Assembly: GCA_033239525.1 (NCBI GenBank)
Contig: BSYO01000025.1
Location: forward strand, 11,256,001-11,320,000
DNA: 64,000 nt
Direction of reading: 5' to 3'
Source: Nepenthes gracilis
Taxonomy: Eukaryota > Streptophyta > Magnoliopsida > Caryophyllales > Nepenthaceae
The notes below the pieces were generated by a model. The model had not been told where the DNA came from. It was given only the letters and a program-made list of their open reading frames with translations, and did no database searches. The position numbers were made by a program, and so were the translations under genes. This document shows, one piece after another, positions 33,338 through 46,647 of the stretch. The first letter of the stretch is position 1. Every line of letters starts with the position of its first letter.

Positions 33338-36300
33338 ATGGCTGCTGACGTAATCAATCAAGATCAAAGGAAACGTGCAATGGAGGCATTGGAGCGAAGA
33401 TTTGCTGTTGCCAGGGCAGAGGCTCAGCAACAAGTAAGGAACAAAAGGAGATTCCATGAAGACGATGAACTCATTAAGAATACAAATCCTTATCCTGTTT
33501 CTTCTGCAGAAGCTGCAATCGGTGCATCGGCCACTCCTCTGTCAGGTGCCTCATCCAAGAAAGGTTTCTCTGTTGGCTCCTCCTTCTAGATTTGTTAAAA
33601 TTAGCCTGTAAAAGTAATGAAATGGTTTTGTTTCCTGTGCTAAATGCTTGATTTATGCTACTGGGCACTTGGGAACGTGGAATGAATCTAATTATGGATG
33701 AAAATATCGGTATCAATCTCGGCCATATTAGTATTGGACATGCCAGATAATACGTATCGGTATTGGATATATTGGTGAGAAAAAATATTTTAAAAATCGT
33801 AAACTAGTTAGGTCGTATCGACTAATATTTCACCACTACAGCAATATATTGTAATATTGTCATAGTATTAGGAAATATTAGTATCGGGAGGCCCAATACC
33901 AAACCCTTTCTTGTCGTACTTAGCCGGGTTGTCTAAATAATGGGCACTGTCCGTTAACTTACTAGATTGATGAGTGTACCCACTAACCAAAGTAAGTGGC
34001 ATACTTATTGAATGACTGACTTAGTGACATAATTACTTCAACTCTTCAACACTTGGAAATTTGGCATTTGACCCCTTAAATCATTGGATAAATCGATAGA
34101 AACATTGGAAAACAGCAACATCAGAATCTTAGACGCATACCCAAATTCAAATAGCATTGGTACCGTGGGCCATGAAAGCAAAATTGGTAATTAGTGTCAG
34201 TCTTTAAGCTCTGGAGTGCTTTCCACCCTAAGCTGAAAGAATATTTTTGAACTATCATTTATCATATCAGCTAAATTTTATGACACAACTTGTGATTTTG
34301 TTCATTTTGTGTTCAACTTATTACAATTAAGATTTATGTTTGGTCTTGTTTATGGGAATCTTGAATTGCTAAGAATAATAGATAGTGTATCATGAGGCAT
34401 TATGCATGGATCAGATATATTTGGATGAGTTCTTCTACAGAAGTTGTATATTCCACAATGGAATCTGGTAGGTGAGATTTTGTTTACATAATGTTTTTCC
34501 TCCAAAGAAATGATTCATCAAAATTTTGAGTGAACATTGATATCAACACATCAGAAGTTCCTATATTCAATCTTTTTCGTTCTTTTTGCTAGATATTTCA
34601 TTTGTACATATCTTCTCTTTGTTTCCCGAGCCTATGGTGAGTAACAAACAAAGTTCGAAAAGGTTATATCTTTGATAATTCCATCATACATGATTGAAAC
34701 TCCCAAATCTCGGTTATAGAGTGAACTCTTACCTATTATATGAATCTGTAATCTAAATTTCACTTTTGTTGCTAACTTATATGCATATCCTTGAACTTTT
34801 GTAGAGGAACACTGACATAAAGTCATTATGATTAAAGACAACATATTGCTGATTATTTCTGATTGTTTCTACATAGATTCAGAAGCAGATGGTCCAACAT
34901 ATATGCAGATTTGTCATCCTGTGAATGAAAAACTCACAGCATCTGTCAGTGTATGTGTGCCAATATAACTCTGACCTCAGGTTTCCATTTGTTTGTTGAA
35001 AAATATTTATCAATTTGAAAATAAATTCTCATCGAAATATTTTTCAATATTTGGTATATATGAGAAAATTTAGGGTATTACATAAATTGATCAATAATAT
35101 GATGGTGGTTGACAATGGCCAGTGTACCATTTGGCGATTGATGGTGGCACCCAAGGTATTGAGATATCAAAACCACAATGATACCATCTTCAGATAAAAC
35201 TTTTATCAATGGGTGTTAGTGGTCATTTTTGCATAGTGGGTGAACTCCAAAAAATGGCATCTCATTTTGAAAAGAGGAAGTTGTTTTCAAGAATTTAAGC
35301 CTTATTTTCTTTTGGCCAAGAAAATAATATCCATTGACTTATTTTCTTGTATGTGCCAAATGTCAAAAAATATGGAAAATATTTTCTTTACGTGTCAAAT
35401 ATCAAAAAATTAGAAAAATATTTTTCAATAAGTTATTTTTCAACAAATAGACGATCCTTAATATAAAAAGTAGGTTAAAATGCTGTCTTTTCCTAAAATC
35501 TTTTTGCAATTTCACAGATATCTAGCCAAGGAAAGAGCATAGTGGGCAATATCTTACACGAGCTCCTCAAAAGCGGTGACTCAGCTTTGAAATACATACA
35601 CGGATCTAAAAGGTTGAAAATAGACAATTGGATCCTTCTTGATAATTTTGTTAAAGAGCATGGATCATCGGCTTCTCGTTTGAGAGCTTTACAGAGCCAC
35701 TCTAAGCGCTCAAATAGGCATATGTCGATGAAGCAACTTAAAAAGTGTCAAGCATTTGAGGTGCCTAAGGAATATTGGAAGTAAGTTTTATTCTTTTGAA
35801 TAGGGCTTATATGTCTTCATCTTAATTTTGTGTTAAATTGTTCCTAACCATGGGTGAAAATATCAGTATTGGTATCAGTTGTAGTCATATCAGTGTTGAA
35901 TATCAGACAATATATATCGATATCGGATATATTAGAAGAAAAAATATTTGAAAATTGTAAGTTAACAAAATCGTATCGGCTGATATATCAAATGTATTAG
36001 CTTATATTTTGAATGTCAGCTAATAAACCACAATATTGTCCCAACATTGAAAAATATTAATATCAGGAGCCCAATACTAATACATTTTGCCAATATTTTC
36101 ATCTATGTTTTTGCCATTTGATCATTGTCCCTACATATGGTTGATTTCATTCCTTTTTTCGCATGATTATTTGAGCAACTTCAAGTAAAACTTTATGAGA
36201 TTTAAAATCATTGTATGGATCATCGAATTGTCGAATTATTTCACAAACAATAATTTGAAATTTTATTTAGACATTTATGAGTCTATGCTATCATTTTTTT

Positions 36301-39300
36301 CTCAAAGAATAGCATGTCAGTTTCTCTCCCTTCTCCCTTTCTCTCTTCAACGTTGCAGAGATCTTTTGCTTTATTATCTCAAGACCAGAAAAATACAGGG
36401 ACTTTGCACCCTTGATACTGAAACGGGATGACTATACATAGGGCATAATTTCCTGTTTCTGCAAAAACTGTTTTATGAGACAAAAATTAACTCACACAAT
36501 GTGTGATGGGTTATTTCTGCCTTTTATATAGCAATGAAAAGACCATTCCCTCAATTACTTAAATGTTTGTTTTTCCATCAAAAATAACTTCTTTGATAAA
36601 ATGTATCTAAAACTTATGCAATTGAAAACTTTATCACTTTGACTAATCACTAAATGTGTTACATTATGTGAACAATTCTAACTGTCCCTGTTTTGTAATT
36701 GGTGTACATAAAACCAAAAGGAGAGATGTCTTTTAATGGTCAGATAAGAAATACCCATATCCGACAGGTGTCAAGTGTGGTTCATAGACAATATTTGCTA
36801 TTAAGTCATGGCAAAATCCTTGAAATTGCGTCTCATCTAATATTTGAGGCAGTGTGTCCAACGTAGTTTCACTGTATGGACTGATATGTAAACTTGTAAT
36901 GCATGAGATGTTTTTTGCCTCTAGGAAATGTATGTGTATTCTAACAACACAATTATTAGGGGCACTCTCTACTATTAAGTTAATAGTATGTCGTAGGGGC
37001 TCCCATTTGGAGGCCTACTAGGTGTCTGTGGCGAAGTTGGCTGCGTGCTTGAAAGCTCAAATGAAGAGAAATCTGGCCAATGAGAGTTGTTCCATTGAGA
37101 TTTTGAGTGCATGGATTGTAAATTGGATGAAAATGTCAATATTAGTCCCAGTCATATTGATATCGTATATATCAGATAATACGTATCAGTATTAAATATA
37201 TCAAAAAAAAATTTCTAAAAATCGTAAACTAATAAATCCGTATTGGCTGATATATAGCTGTATTGGCTGATATATTTGCTAAATTTTGAGCATTTCAACT
37301 TAGAAAACATGATAGATCGTCAATATGATAACATATTATGTTGTTATCGTGATAAGACACACATAGGACATATAAAATGGACATCGGTATGCAATTCTCT
37401 CAAAAGACAAAAAAGATAAATGAGCTAATCTCTGCTACTTTGTCTCCTATAATTCAGGTTTCAATGCTTAAAGAGAAATCTTCTCAATGTAAGACATTGA
37501 ATCGAGTCTCAGTTGTTTGCTGTCAAAGAGTTCCACATTTATTTAACCTGGGAGTGAAATGATTCTCTAAAAGATAAGCAACTGCATCGTGAAAGAAAGT
37601 AAGTCTATTACAGGTTCTATGTGGAGAATTTCGTACAGATCGATCTATTCTTTATCCTATGTACAGGAAAAATATGCAAAAACTTGTATCGATGTTTTCC
37701 CTGTGCGTATTCCCTATCTCTTGTGACATAGCTCACTGAATTGATCTAGGGGCCCAGGGATAGAATGAATTTAAGGGTCTTATTGCTATTTCGGGTTAAA
37801 CATCTTCAGAAAGCAGTGCAACTTAAAACCAAATTGTTCATGAGTCTATCTAAGCCATTAGGAATCACTTACAAAACTTCTAGCCATTGATGAAAATAGC
37901 AGTATCGATATTAATCGTGGTCATATCGGTATCGGATAATACGTATTAGTTCGAATATAATTAGAAAAAAATAATTTCTAAAGACCATAAGCTAATAAGG
38001 TCATATTAGCCAATATATCATAATATATTACCGATATGGCAATAAATCAAAATATTGTCCCGTTATTAAGAAATATCGATATTAGGTGCCTGATACCACC
38101 ACATATCTACCGATATTTTATCTATGCTTTTATTTGAATATTAGGGCAGTAAGTCCTCAAAATTTTGCCTCTCTGTAGCTTTATACAGTAAGACTAGATT
38201 TAGGTATTGATCTTTCTAGAAGTTTTTTAGCATCTTTAGACAGTATCCTTTCTGTTCAAACACTTCATCTTTATCTAATATCTGTGATGTGTTGATATAG
38301 TACACTGACAAAACACTGACATACGGCACTTTTCTTTGTAAAAATGAGCACACAACACGCTGAAAATATGCTAATGAAAATTTATAGTTCATTCATCAGT
38401 ATGAGAGCAAAATTCATGAAGAACACTATTTTACAACTAGAAGAAACAGTTTAGGAGTTACCGCTGAACCAATACAAAGGAGTTCTATTATAGCATCTTT
38501 AAAAACAGTCCAAATTTTATCTGATTTATATTATTATCCCTATTTTTTATTATAGAATTATTTGTTGGAGTTAGATAAATTAAAATTTGTTGACACCTGT
38601 AGGTGTTCGACACTAGCCCTAAGAGAATGTCAGTACTTGTTAGGTTTTGCATTGAATTTAATATTTTATTATCTTTTAAATTTGCAAATTTATCTGCCTT
38701 TATGAACTATTGGTTCTTAGCTTGAGGTGTTTTTTTTTTTTTTGGTTGCCTTCATGTTCCAGTTTTGATGGCTTTTTGCCAATGCATCAATTGTGGAATA
38801 GCTATGTGACTCAACTTCTTAGAAACACTGGGTGAGGCTCTTTTTTGTCTTAGACTTTGCCTACAACATGATCATATACTTCAATATGTCTCCTTTCTTT
38901 TAACATCTTTTCTATAGATGAAATATTGGTATTAATATTTGTCACAGTTATATCAGTGTTGAATATATCAAATAATACATATTAATATCGAATATATCAA
39001 AAAAAATTTATGAGAATTGTAAACTTTCAGACAAATATCGATCAATATATCATCTAAATATTGGGTATAATCACCATCCTTTTAGGTTACTTGTAATATT
39101 TGGCTGACATATTGGTGAATATTTGTCCTTTAACTTATGATTCTTAGACATTTTTTCTTCCGATATATTCAATATCGGTAAATTTTATTCAATAGGTCTA
39201 ATATCGATATGGTAGAAATATCAGCTGATACTGCTGATACGGTAACATATACTTTAGTATATGTTATTGTATCGAGATATTTCAGTATTGAGGGGCCGAT

Positions 39301-42208
39301 AATAATATATATCAGCTGAAATATTGGATATTGCCTATATTTTCATCCATGAGTGTGTGGGGGAATTATTTGTCAAACGTTATATTTAGAAATTGTTTCA
39401 TTTTGCAGAAGAAATCAGAATGCTCAATGCCTACTTGGTGCAGATCTTCATGGTGCTATTCTTAGAGGTTATACTATGACTGCTCTTTTTCCCTCTTGGA
39501 ACAATAGAATGAAATATCGATTGATATGAAAAATATCAGAAGTCTGCAATGTTGCGTCAAAGTTTCCACATGTCGCTATGTGGATAATAAATTGCAATAT
39601 ATCACTTGAACTAAAAATATCGGTTGAAATACCCTATATTTCTCAATATTTTGCGGATATATCTCTTGGTATTTGCTGTTGTTTTTCTATCAGGTTTCAA
39701 CTAAAAAAATTTTTTTGCAACCAATATATCTAATATCGATATTGATATTTTCATATATGCTTGGAACTCATAAAGTACTATAAGTTTTAAATTTGCAAAT
39801 ACATAGTTGATGAAACTTTTTACGAATACAATCATTCTAAGTATGGATGAAAATATAGACATTGATCGCAGCCATTTTACTATGAGACACATCTGCAATA
39901 CATTTCAGTATCCAACATATTGGATACACATTTTTTGACTCATGATCTAATGGGAAAATATTGACAAAATTTAAAAAATATTAAGGATATCAGTTGATAT
40001 TTTACATACCAACTAATATATAGCATTATATTGCAGATATGACGGAATATTGTAATTTTTTTATAGTATCGGAAAACATCTGAATTATTGGCTAGTGATT
40101 GAGTCTTTTTAATCTCTTTGTGGCAGTTGTTGAGTGCAAAGTTGACATCTTGGTTGGAGTGATGGGCATCATGATTCGTGAAACTGCAAAAACATTTAGG
40201 ATAATTACTCAAGACAATAAATTCAAAGGTAGCAATCCCATGTTTACATTATTTTCATTCTCAAATAATAAATACATACATACGTAGAAAGAAATATCGG
40301 CCGATATATAAATTATATATGTATATATTGGGCCCCCAGTATCTATATTTCCATATACCGTGATAAATTCATTATATATCGTATTATCAGGGTATATCGC
40401 GATATGTCGATGGATATACGCAATACTTCTCGATATTTGGCCGATGTATCAGCCGATATTTTCCTATTAACTTACAATTTATAAAATGATTTTGCAACTT
40501 ATGCGTCCAATACCAATAGATATTATTTAAGATAATTGATACTAATGCGACTACAAATACCAATACTAATATTTTTTTATCCATAATACATATTTATACA
40601 TGTATATGTATATATACATATGCGTACAGAGTGTAAATTTTAAGTGTTCATCGAGAATGTGTGCAGGACACTGTCCATTAATGTGCAACAACCATTGTAA
40701 CGTAAGAGTCGAGATGAACCCATATTTAGACTTGGTATAGGGCATGGCCTACAGCATAGCTGAGTTAGGCAAGAAATAATATAACTGACCACATTTAGTG
40801 AGAAAAAAATACTTTATTTGGTTTGGCTTGTGAAAAGTAGGATATGTTTTGACATTCACTTCTAACATAGTTGGATAATGTATCGTGGCCATGAAATGAA
40901 ATTTCAGTATTGGGTTTTCCTATACTGATATATGTCTTAATATACCTATATATTGGATGATTTTTTTTATTGGGTTATGATTTGCCCAAAAAAAAAAAAA
41001 AAATTATGTCCAATATATTCAATGCTAATATATATCGCCTAATATAATTTTTATCGATATAATCACGATCGATATTAATACTGATATTTCTATCTATGAT
41101 GATGACAATTCTACAGCTACTTAAGGAACTCATAGTCCTCCTTTACAGTGTTGAATTAAACCACAATTTGATAGCATCATTCACTTATTTGTTTTAGATT
41201 GATGTTAGCGGGGAGACATCATTTATGACGTGAGGTATCATCCATCTATCTATATCAATGAGCCCACATATTGGTGGATGGGTGCAACCATGGAATAAAA
41301 TGTCAATATTAGGCCCCCTATACTGATGTTTACTAATATTACAATCTATCTACTAATATTTCTTTGCCAAGTTATGATTTGTTTAAAAAATTATATATCT
41401 TATATTGACTTGTAGTGTTACATATGGTGAATGTTAATATAATCGTAATTGATACTGTTACTGATATTTTTATTTATGATGATGACAATTTTGTATCTTC
41501 TTGGGAACCTCATAGGCCTCTTTTGCATTCTTAAAATAAACCAAAATTTGATAGCATCAATCTTGTATTTGTTCCAAAATGATGTTGGGAAAACATTTAG
41601 CCACTTTTAGGACACCCTTTATAACGTAATTTTTTATCCATCTATTTACATTAATGGGCCCACAAATTGATAGATAGGTGTCATCATGGAATAAAATATC
41701 AATATCAAATTTCCTATACCGATATTTCCTGATATTTTGATCTATCAGTTAATATTTCCTTTCCAAATTACGATTTTTCAAAAAAAAATGTATAAGATAT
41801 ATCCAAGACCAATTTATACATCCTAATATGGTCAATACTAATATAGTTATGATTAATACCAATACTGATATTTTTATCGATAATGTTGACAATTCTACAT
41901 CTACTTGAGGACCTCATAGGCCTCCCATGCATTGTTGAATTAAGCTTAAATTTGAGAACATCATTCTCTTATTTGTTTAGATTGATGTTAGGTGAGAGTG
42001 TTTCAAAGATGACTAAAGGGCATCCTCAAATATATATATTTATATTTTTTATTTGTTTTCTTGTCCTACGTACAAAGTTTGATTTTAGTGCAAATTGTAA
42101 ATTGTTGCAGTTGTTCCGAAGAAGGGTTCGATCTTTGTATTGCAAGCTGATTGTTGGAAAATCACATTGCAAGGTGACAAACTTGCTACGAAAGAGCCCA
42201 GAACATGA
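33338..42208 (+). CDS. POP4: RNase P/MRP protein subunit POP4 (Rpp29), seven coding exons
   Basis: Rpp29 is a protein subunit of RNase P and RNase MRP, which mature tRNA 5' ends and process rRNA in the nucleus and nucleolus. Coding exons: 33338-33563, 34877-34950, 35518-35780, 38763-38831, 39409-39467, 40127-40228, 42111-42208. All introns are GT-AG, and exon lengths sum to 891 nt, giving an open frame of 296 residues plus stop. The N-terminus (1-100) is charged and variable. Exon 3 has KIDNWILLDNFV and HMSMKQLKK. The conserved Rpp29 domain (about 205-290) shows LLGADLHGAIL (219-229), GIMIRETAKTF (244-254) and VVPKKGSIF (265-273), with DCWKITLQGDKL near the end. The start (TTCATGGCT) is the first ATG after a likely splice acceptor. 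Donors of introns 1 (GTTTCT) and 5 (GTTATA) are weak. The length is near that of plant homologues. Confidence 0.92.
33696..33905 (+). repeat. ATCGATAT-rich palindromic repeat, intron 1 copy
   Basis: Begins ATGGATGAAAATATCGGTATC and contains CAGATAATACGTATCGGTAT and AAAATCGTAAACTA, hallmarks shared with the other copies. The 3' inverted end is missing. Confidence 0.8.
35848..36112 (+). repeat. ATCGATAT-rich palindromic repeat, first intron 3 copy
   Basis: Starts CATGGGTGAAAATATCAG and ends CCAATATTTTCATCTATG, giving a terminal inverted repeat of about 15 bp, so this copy is complete (about 265 bp). Internal words CGATATCGGATATATTAG and CGTATCGGCTGATATATC are partly palindromic. No coding capacity. 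Confidence 0.85.
37118..37350 (+). repeat. ATCGATAT-rich palindromic repeat, second intron 3 copy
   Basis: Starts TTGGATGAAAATGTCAATAT and contains CAGATAATACGTATCAGTAT and a doubled GTATTGGCTGATATAT. The right end is degenerate. Confidence 0.78.
37886..38130 (+). repeat. ATCGATAT-rich palindromic repeat, third intron 3 copy
   Basis: Starts ATTGATGAAAATAGCAGTAT, ends CGATATTTTATCTATG, and contains ATCGGATAATACGTATTAG and CAAAATATTGTCCCG. The terminal inverted repeat is preserved. Confidence 0.82.
38914..39352 (+). repeat. ATCGATAT-rich palindromic repeat, intron 4 copy (possibly two, nested)
   Basis: Starts CTATAGATGAAATATTGG and ends CCTATATTTTCATCCATG. It is longer than the other copies, with internal head-to-head words around 39100-39200 suggesting one copy inserted in another. 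Confidence 0.75.
39505..40090. repeat. ATCGATAT-rich palindromic repeats, intron 5 copies
   Basis: Two adjoining units: about 39505-39765, ending AATATCGATATTGATATTTTC, and about 39843-40090, starting ATGGATGAAAATATAGAC. Together they make up most of intron 5. Confidence 0.75.
40283..40592. repeat. ATCGATAT-rich palindromic repeat, intron 6 copy
   Basis: Contains AAATATCGGCCGATATAT, a perfect palindrome centred on GGCC, GTATATCGCGATATG, and CAGCCGATATTTTCC. The end TATTTTTTTATCCATA matches the inverted end of the family. Confidence 0.78.
40880..42015 (+). repeat. Tandem triplication of about 400 bp in intron 6
   Basis: Three successive units (about 40880-41285, 41286-41685, 41686-42015) each join an ATCGATAT-type segment to a shared spacer. 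The spacer has GATGACAATTCTACA or near copies, CTCATAGGCCTCC-type sequence, TTTGATAGCATCA and a final GATTGATGTTAG (compare 41098-41215, 41477-41590 and 41880-41995). The array ends about 95 bp before exon 7. Confidence 0.78.
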
Positions 42209-45200
42209 TTTTGGAAGAATTATTGACAAGTAAGCAAAATGTGAAGATTAGAAGAAACTATTAGAATGCAAAACAAATTTTTTCCTTTTTATTTTTCTCC
42301 ACCCTAACTGGTCCTTTTTGCTACTGTTCCCTTGGTAAATTTTTTCAAAAAAATTATGAAATTTAAATTATTATGTGAATTGTTATATTATCGTGTTATT
42401 TTATAAGCAATAGTGTAACATCCAATCGTTGATTTATAAAATCGAGTAATTCATGTATGAGGACCAATCCTAACCTGTGCTTGTACATTGGCTAGCAGGA
42501 GGTTTGGCACTTGTGCATCGGAGGTGCAACTCTCGTTTGGGGCAGAGGTGCGCTCGCATGTTGCGACTTGTAGGAGCAACACTCATGCGTGGCTTGGGTG
42601 GCGCTCGTGGGTGCATACCTTTGATTTTTGCTCCTAATATGTGTATGATTGGTGCTCGTGTACCAGCCTTTTAATTTAAGGCCCTTCAGCTAAACTTTAG
42701 GCATTTTTAGTCAGAGAAGAGAGAGAAGAAAATAAAAGATGAGAGAAAAAAAAAGAGAAAAAGTGAAAATAGTTAATTTTAAAGCTATTTTGCAGTAGAT
42801 TATTTGGATTAAAATTGATATATTTAAACTTATTTTTTCATTTGTTGATATTTTGAGACTAGTTTTGTTCTTCATTACAAATGCATGCAAGTGCCCGATC
42901 ATTGTCCTCTTCATCATTTTTTTTGCATGCACGTGTATTTTACTTGAAGATATTGAGTTTTGGAAGGCTTATACCTGATTTTGTATTATTATTCATACAT
43001 ATTGAGATTTTCAGTCTTGTATATCATTATTATGCAAGTATTTGACAAGAATATTATTTTGTAGTTTATGAAAATTATTTGTTTTTCTCCTAATTAAAAA
43101 AATTTTAATATTTATTATTTATTATAGATTTTTTTTTTATTTTGACTAAATAAGTTATAAAGAATTGATTGGATATATCTAAATATATCTTCGTTTATTA
43201 TTTACAAATTAAAGATCAAATTTAATATTTACAGGTTAAAAAAGTAGTGTTTACCGATAATAATATGTAAACGATTTACTAATGGATATTAAATAAAAAT
43301 ATAAAATCTAAGGCTATTATAGGAACATAGTGTAGCTCGATTTTTAATATTCAACTTTTGTCACACTAATTTCTAATTCTTATGTTTTTTTAAATATTTT
43401 TTATCATTATTTTAACATTTTTGCATTTTTCATTCAATTATTATTATTATCTTTTCACATTCTTTATTCATATATATAAATACATATATGCTTTGATGAA
43501 TATTAGATTTACCCTTATCTAATTATTGTAACCCCTTTCAAATTAGCGAGTTAGTTCACTTCTAGGATTTTGGAATAAGGGCAATTATGAGAGAACAAGT
43601 TTAGAATGTTTTATATTATTTTTGGGTATTATATTTAGATTGAATTTATGCCTCAAGGTTTGTTTCAACTTTTCAGCACATTGGATTTGGACTGATGAGC
43701 TCTATTTGTATTGGTTATAAATTCTACTTTTCATATTTTTTTAGATTTATTGATAAATGTTTTTCCTTTACAATGTATTTTGGGATGTGGTTTAAGCAGA
43801 TCCATCGATTTTTGGTCTGAGCAGATCCATCGATTTTTGGTCTGAGCAGGATGAGTTTGGCCAATCATAAACTTATAATAAATATATTCGATTTTGATTA
43901 TTCTGTATTGTTTAAAATGTTCGACCTGGTTTCTATTTTGGATTTTCTGAGCTTAATTTGGTCAAGTCTATTTATATATATAAATTACAGTTATAAATTA
44001 CATTGATGAATCTATATTAGTATTTTTTCCTCAAACAAAAAAGAGTTTGATTTCTATTATTTCTCCCTTTTTTTTCTTCACTAATTTAGAATTATATAGA
44101 ATACATAAAATATCTATCTCAAAAATTGAGTAGATATACAATAAAGTAACCACTTTCATGGATATATCCATTTTTATTGTAAGTTGAAAAATAATTGCTT
44201 CCTTGATAAACTAAATGTGATGGGGTATCCCTTCATTTAATAATTCATAAAGATAATTAATTTTTAATTGCTTAGTGTTGTCTCTTATTTTAGGAAAAAA
44301 ATGAGAAGAAAGGTTGCCTTAAGTCTATATATTTACTAAATTGTATCATAATATAACATGTAATCATTTAAATGACTTAATATTTATCACATTATACATG
44401 ATAACTCTAAAAAATTGCATATATAATTGCTGGTGTGCCACATGGAATCACTTATTTGAACAAAAGTTAATGCTCCTATATCTGTAACACACATTGTTAA
44501 AATAAATAAATAATTTAAAATTTAACAGTCTTAGGTTCCGACCTGGAGAAGTACAGGCAGCGTGTCATACAGTGATGTTGGCTCCATGCCCTATACAGCA
44601 TATATTTTATAGAAATGAGAAATCCTTACTCAAATCCTTAGTAGGAATTGCCTTTCAGTATAGTTACCTTATTGTGACTTTACTCCGGTCACTAACCCTA
44701 CCTTCAATTATCTCCTCCCTGTGGTTAAGATAATGACTTTGGGTATGGCTAGCTCCTACAGTGTGGCGAACGGTGTGTACAAGACCCAAGAACAAATGGA
44801 ATAGCCATATAATACTATAGTATTCATAATATTGAGCCCATAGCGGTCAATAAATTATTTGACCCTTAGACTTAATAGATAAATTACTTTAACTATTTTG
44901 GAAAGAATGCTATGATAATACTCATATACTTATGTATTATTATAGTACAATGACTTGTGTATGTGTATAGTAACTTATGTATTATACTCATATATTAGGT
45001 ATATCTTATTTGTATGGTGACTTTTTATAATTAAATAACAAAGCCTATTTAACATAGTGATAGAGTTATGCTATGATAAGGTATAAGTCATCTATTAAAT
45101 TCAACAACATATTTTTGACATTTTTTTTTATAAAAATCGAACTCATATTAAAAGGGAGTATCAATATATCACTTGTTGATATTTATAAGATAATCGGCTT

Positions 45201-45655
45201 TATAAATTATTTATTCGCAAAATAAAAAGGTTTACAAGAAGATAAAATCACAAAAAATGAAACAAAAAAAAAAAGTATATTTTTTCTGCTATGGGCTTAA
45301 ATAAGAAAAATTGGGATAAGATTTTATAATATAAAATCCCTTCTTTTAAACCCAAAATCTCAATTTTTGAAGCCAAAATTGAGATGGGTCCCGAATTTTA
45401 ACCTAACTCAACTCCAAAAGAAGAATCAATTGGATGAGAAAAAAAATATATATATATATATATTAGAGATAATTATTTGATACTTTTTTTAAAAAAAAAA
45501 CTTTCATGATATATCAAAATAATGCTTTGTGGGAAGTATGAAATATCGGCTCCAAACAGTAATATGATTTTTATTAAATACTGCATTTTACAAAATTTCA
45601 TACATATACATATAAATAAATAAATATAAATATAATATAACCGTTATACTATGAT
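42209..45655. other. AT-rich intergenic DNA
   Basis: No gene was recognised in 3.4 kb. A TGTAACATCC word at 42414 followed by GC-richer sequence to 42670 resembles an LTR start, but no matching end or target duplication was found. A short direct repeat of about 28 bp (AGCAGATCCATCGATTTTTGGTCTG) occurs at 43797-43848. It is quoted here in shortened form: core unit CCATCGATTTTTGGTCTG. POP4 transcript termination lies somewhere at the start of this stretch; no AATAAA is seen in the first 200 bp. Confidence 0.5.
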
Positions 45656-45660
45656 TACTG
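45656..45660 (+). other. Target duplication of solo LTR, left copy (TACTG)
   Basis: TACTG directly before TGTTGGGG; repeated exactly at 47037-47041. Confidence 0.75.
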
Positions 45661-46027
45661 TGTTGGGGTTCGACATCCGGATCCACTCGATTCGGTAGCA
45701 GCGGAATACCTGAACCCCCGTCATCGTCAGTCACCATTTAGTAGGAATAAGGAATATAAGAGATACACAATAATTTTTTTTACGTGGAAACCTCTTCTCA
45801 GTTAAGGAAAAAAATCACGGATACAAAATCCACCAATAAATTTATTATGTAAAATGGTTATACAAACCAGAGGCAGAATACAGCGACCATGTTGACTACA
45901 CAAGCCCTAGAGGCGAAAATCGAAGAACAGAGCACGAGAATACAAAAGCTCACTCTTTGTGTTTCTCTTACTGCTCTCTCTTTCTTTTACTCTTTCTCTC
46001 CTCACTGTGGTGTTCTCTGCTTTCTCA

Positions 46028-46034
46028 TTTTATA
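46028..46034 (-). promoter_or_regulatory. TATA box of the copia-type LTR
   Basis: TATAAAA on the minus strand, about 610 bp downstream (in LTR direction) of the W-box cluster and upstream of the U5-like region. Confidence 0.5.
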
Positions 46035-46647
46035 AGTGCTGGTGAAACAGTGACCGCCGTTTCACCCCCGCACTCATGCGACCTGCTACACAAGCCCCTG
46101 GTTACATAAGCCTTAACGAATGCTCACTTATGGTGATTTCTCTATCACTCATGTCACTCCCATGGCACTTTGCGATTGCGCGCACCGAGCATAGCATGCC
46201 TAGCATGCATATATATAATAATCTATCCGGAGACTTTCAACCAATAGTCGGGTTGTGTGTGGACAAACGCACGCCACTCGCTCTATAACTCCGCCAACAA
46301 CTTTGCCCACCAACTCGTAATCCTCGCTACCTACACAGGGGCGACGTACACGGACTACAAGTCGCCACCGCTCGGGCAGTAACTAATCATCCACAACTTG
46401 CCGCCCGGCCCACGTCCTCGGTCATTGCTCACGGTCAAGTCCTCGACCATCTGTATCCTTTGGCCATCACAAGAGTCATCGGGTATTCCTTGGTCTCAGA
46501 TAGTGACAATGACATCGGACATCCAATGTCTCCGGTCGCCACTGTACTGAGGCCATATCTCAGGATGCCACTGCACTCAGTCATGTCTGTGGCAATTCCA
46601 TACCGGTAATACAACTAGTAAATTCTTCCTTTTTAACAGATCAACAG

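Noticed and set aside
42026..42233. ORFs across POP4 exon 7 in other frames
   Set aside because: The exon is used in the frame VVPKKGSIF...; the longer open frames are shadows.
42414..43400. A further long LTR starting TGTAACATCC
   Set aside because: No convincing right border or target duplication was found, so it is only mentioned under the intergenic entry.
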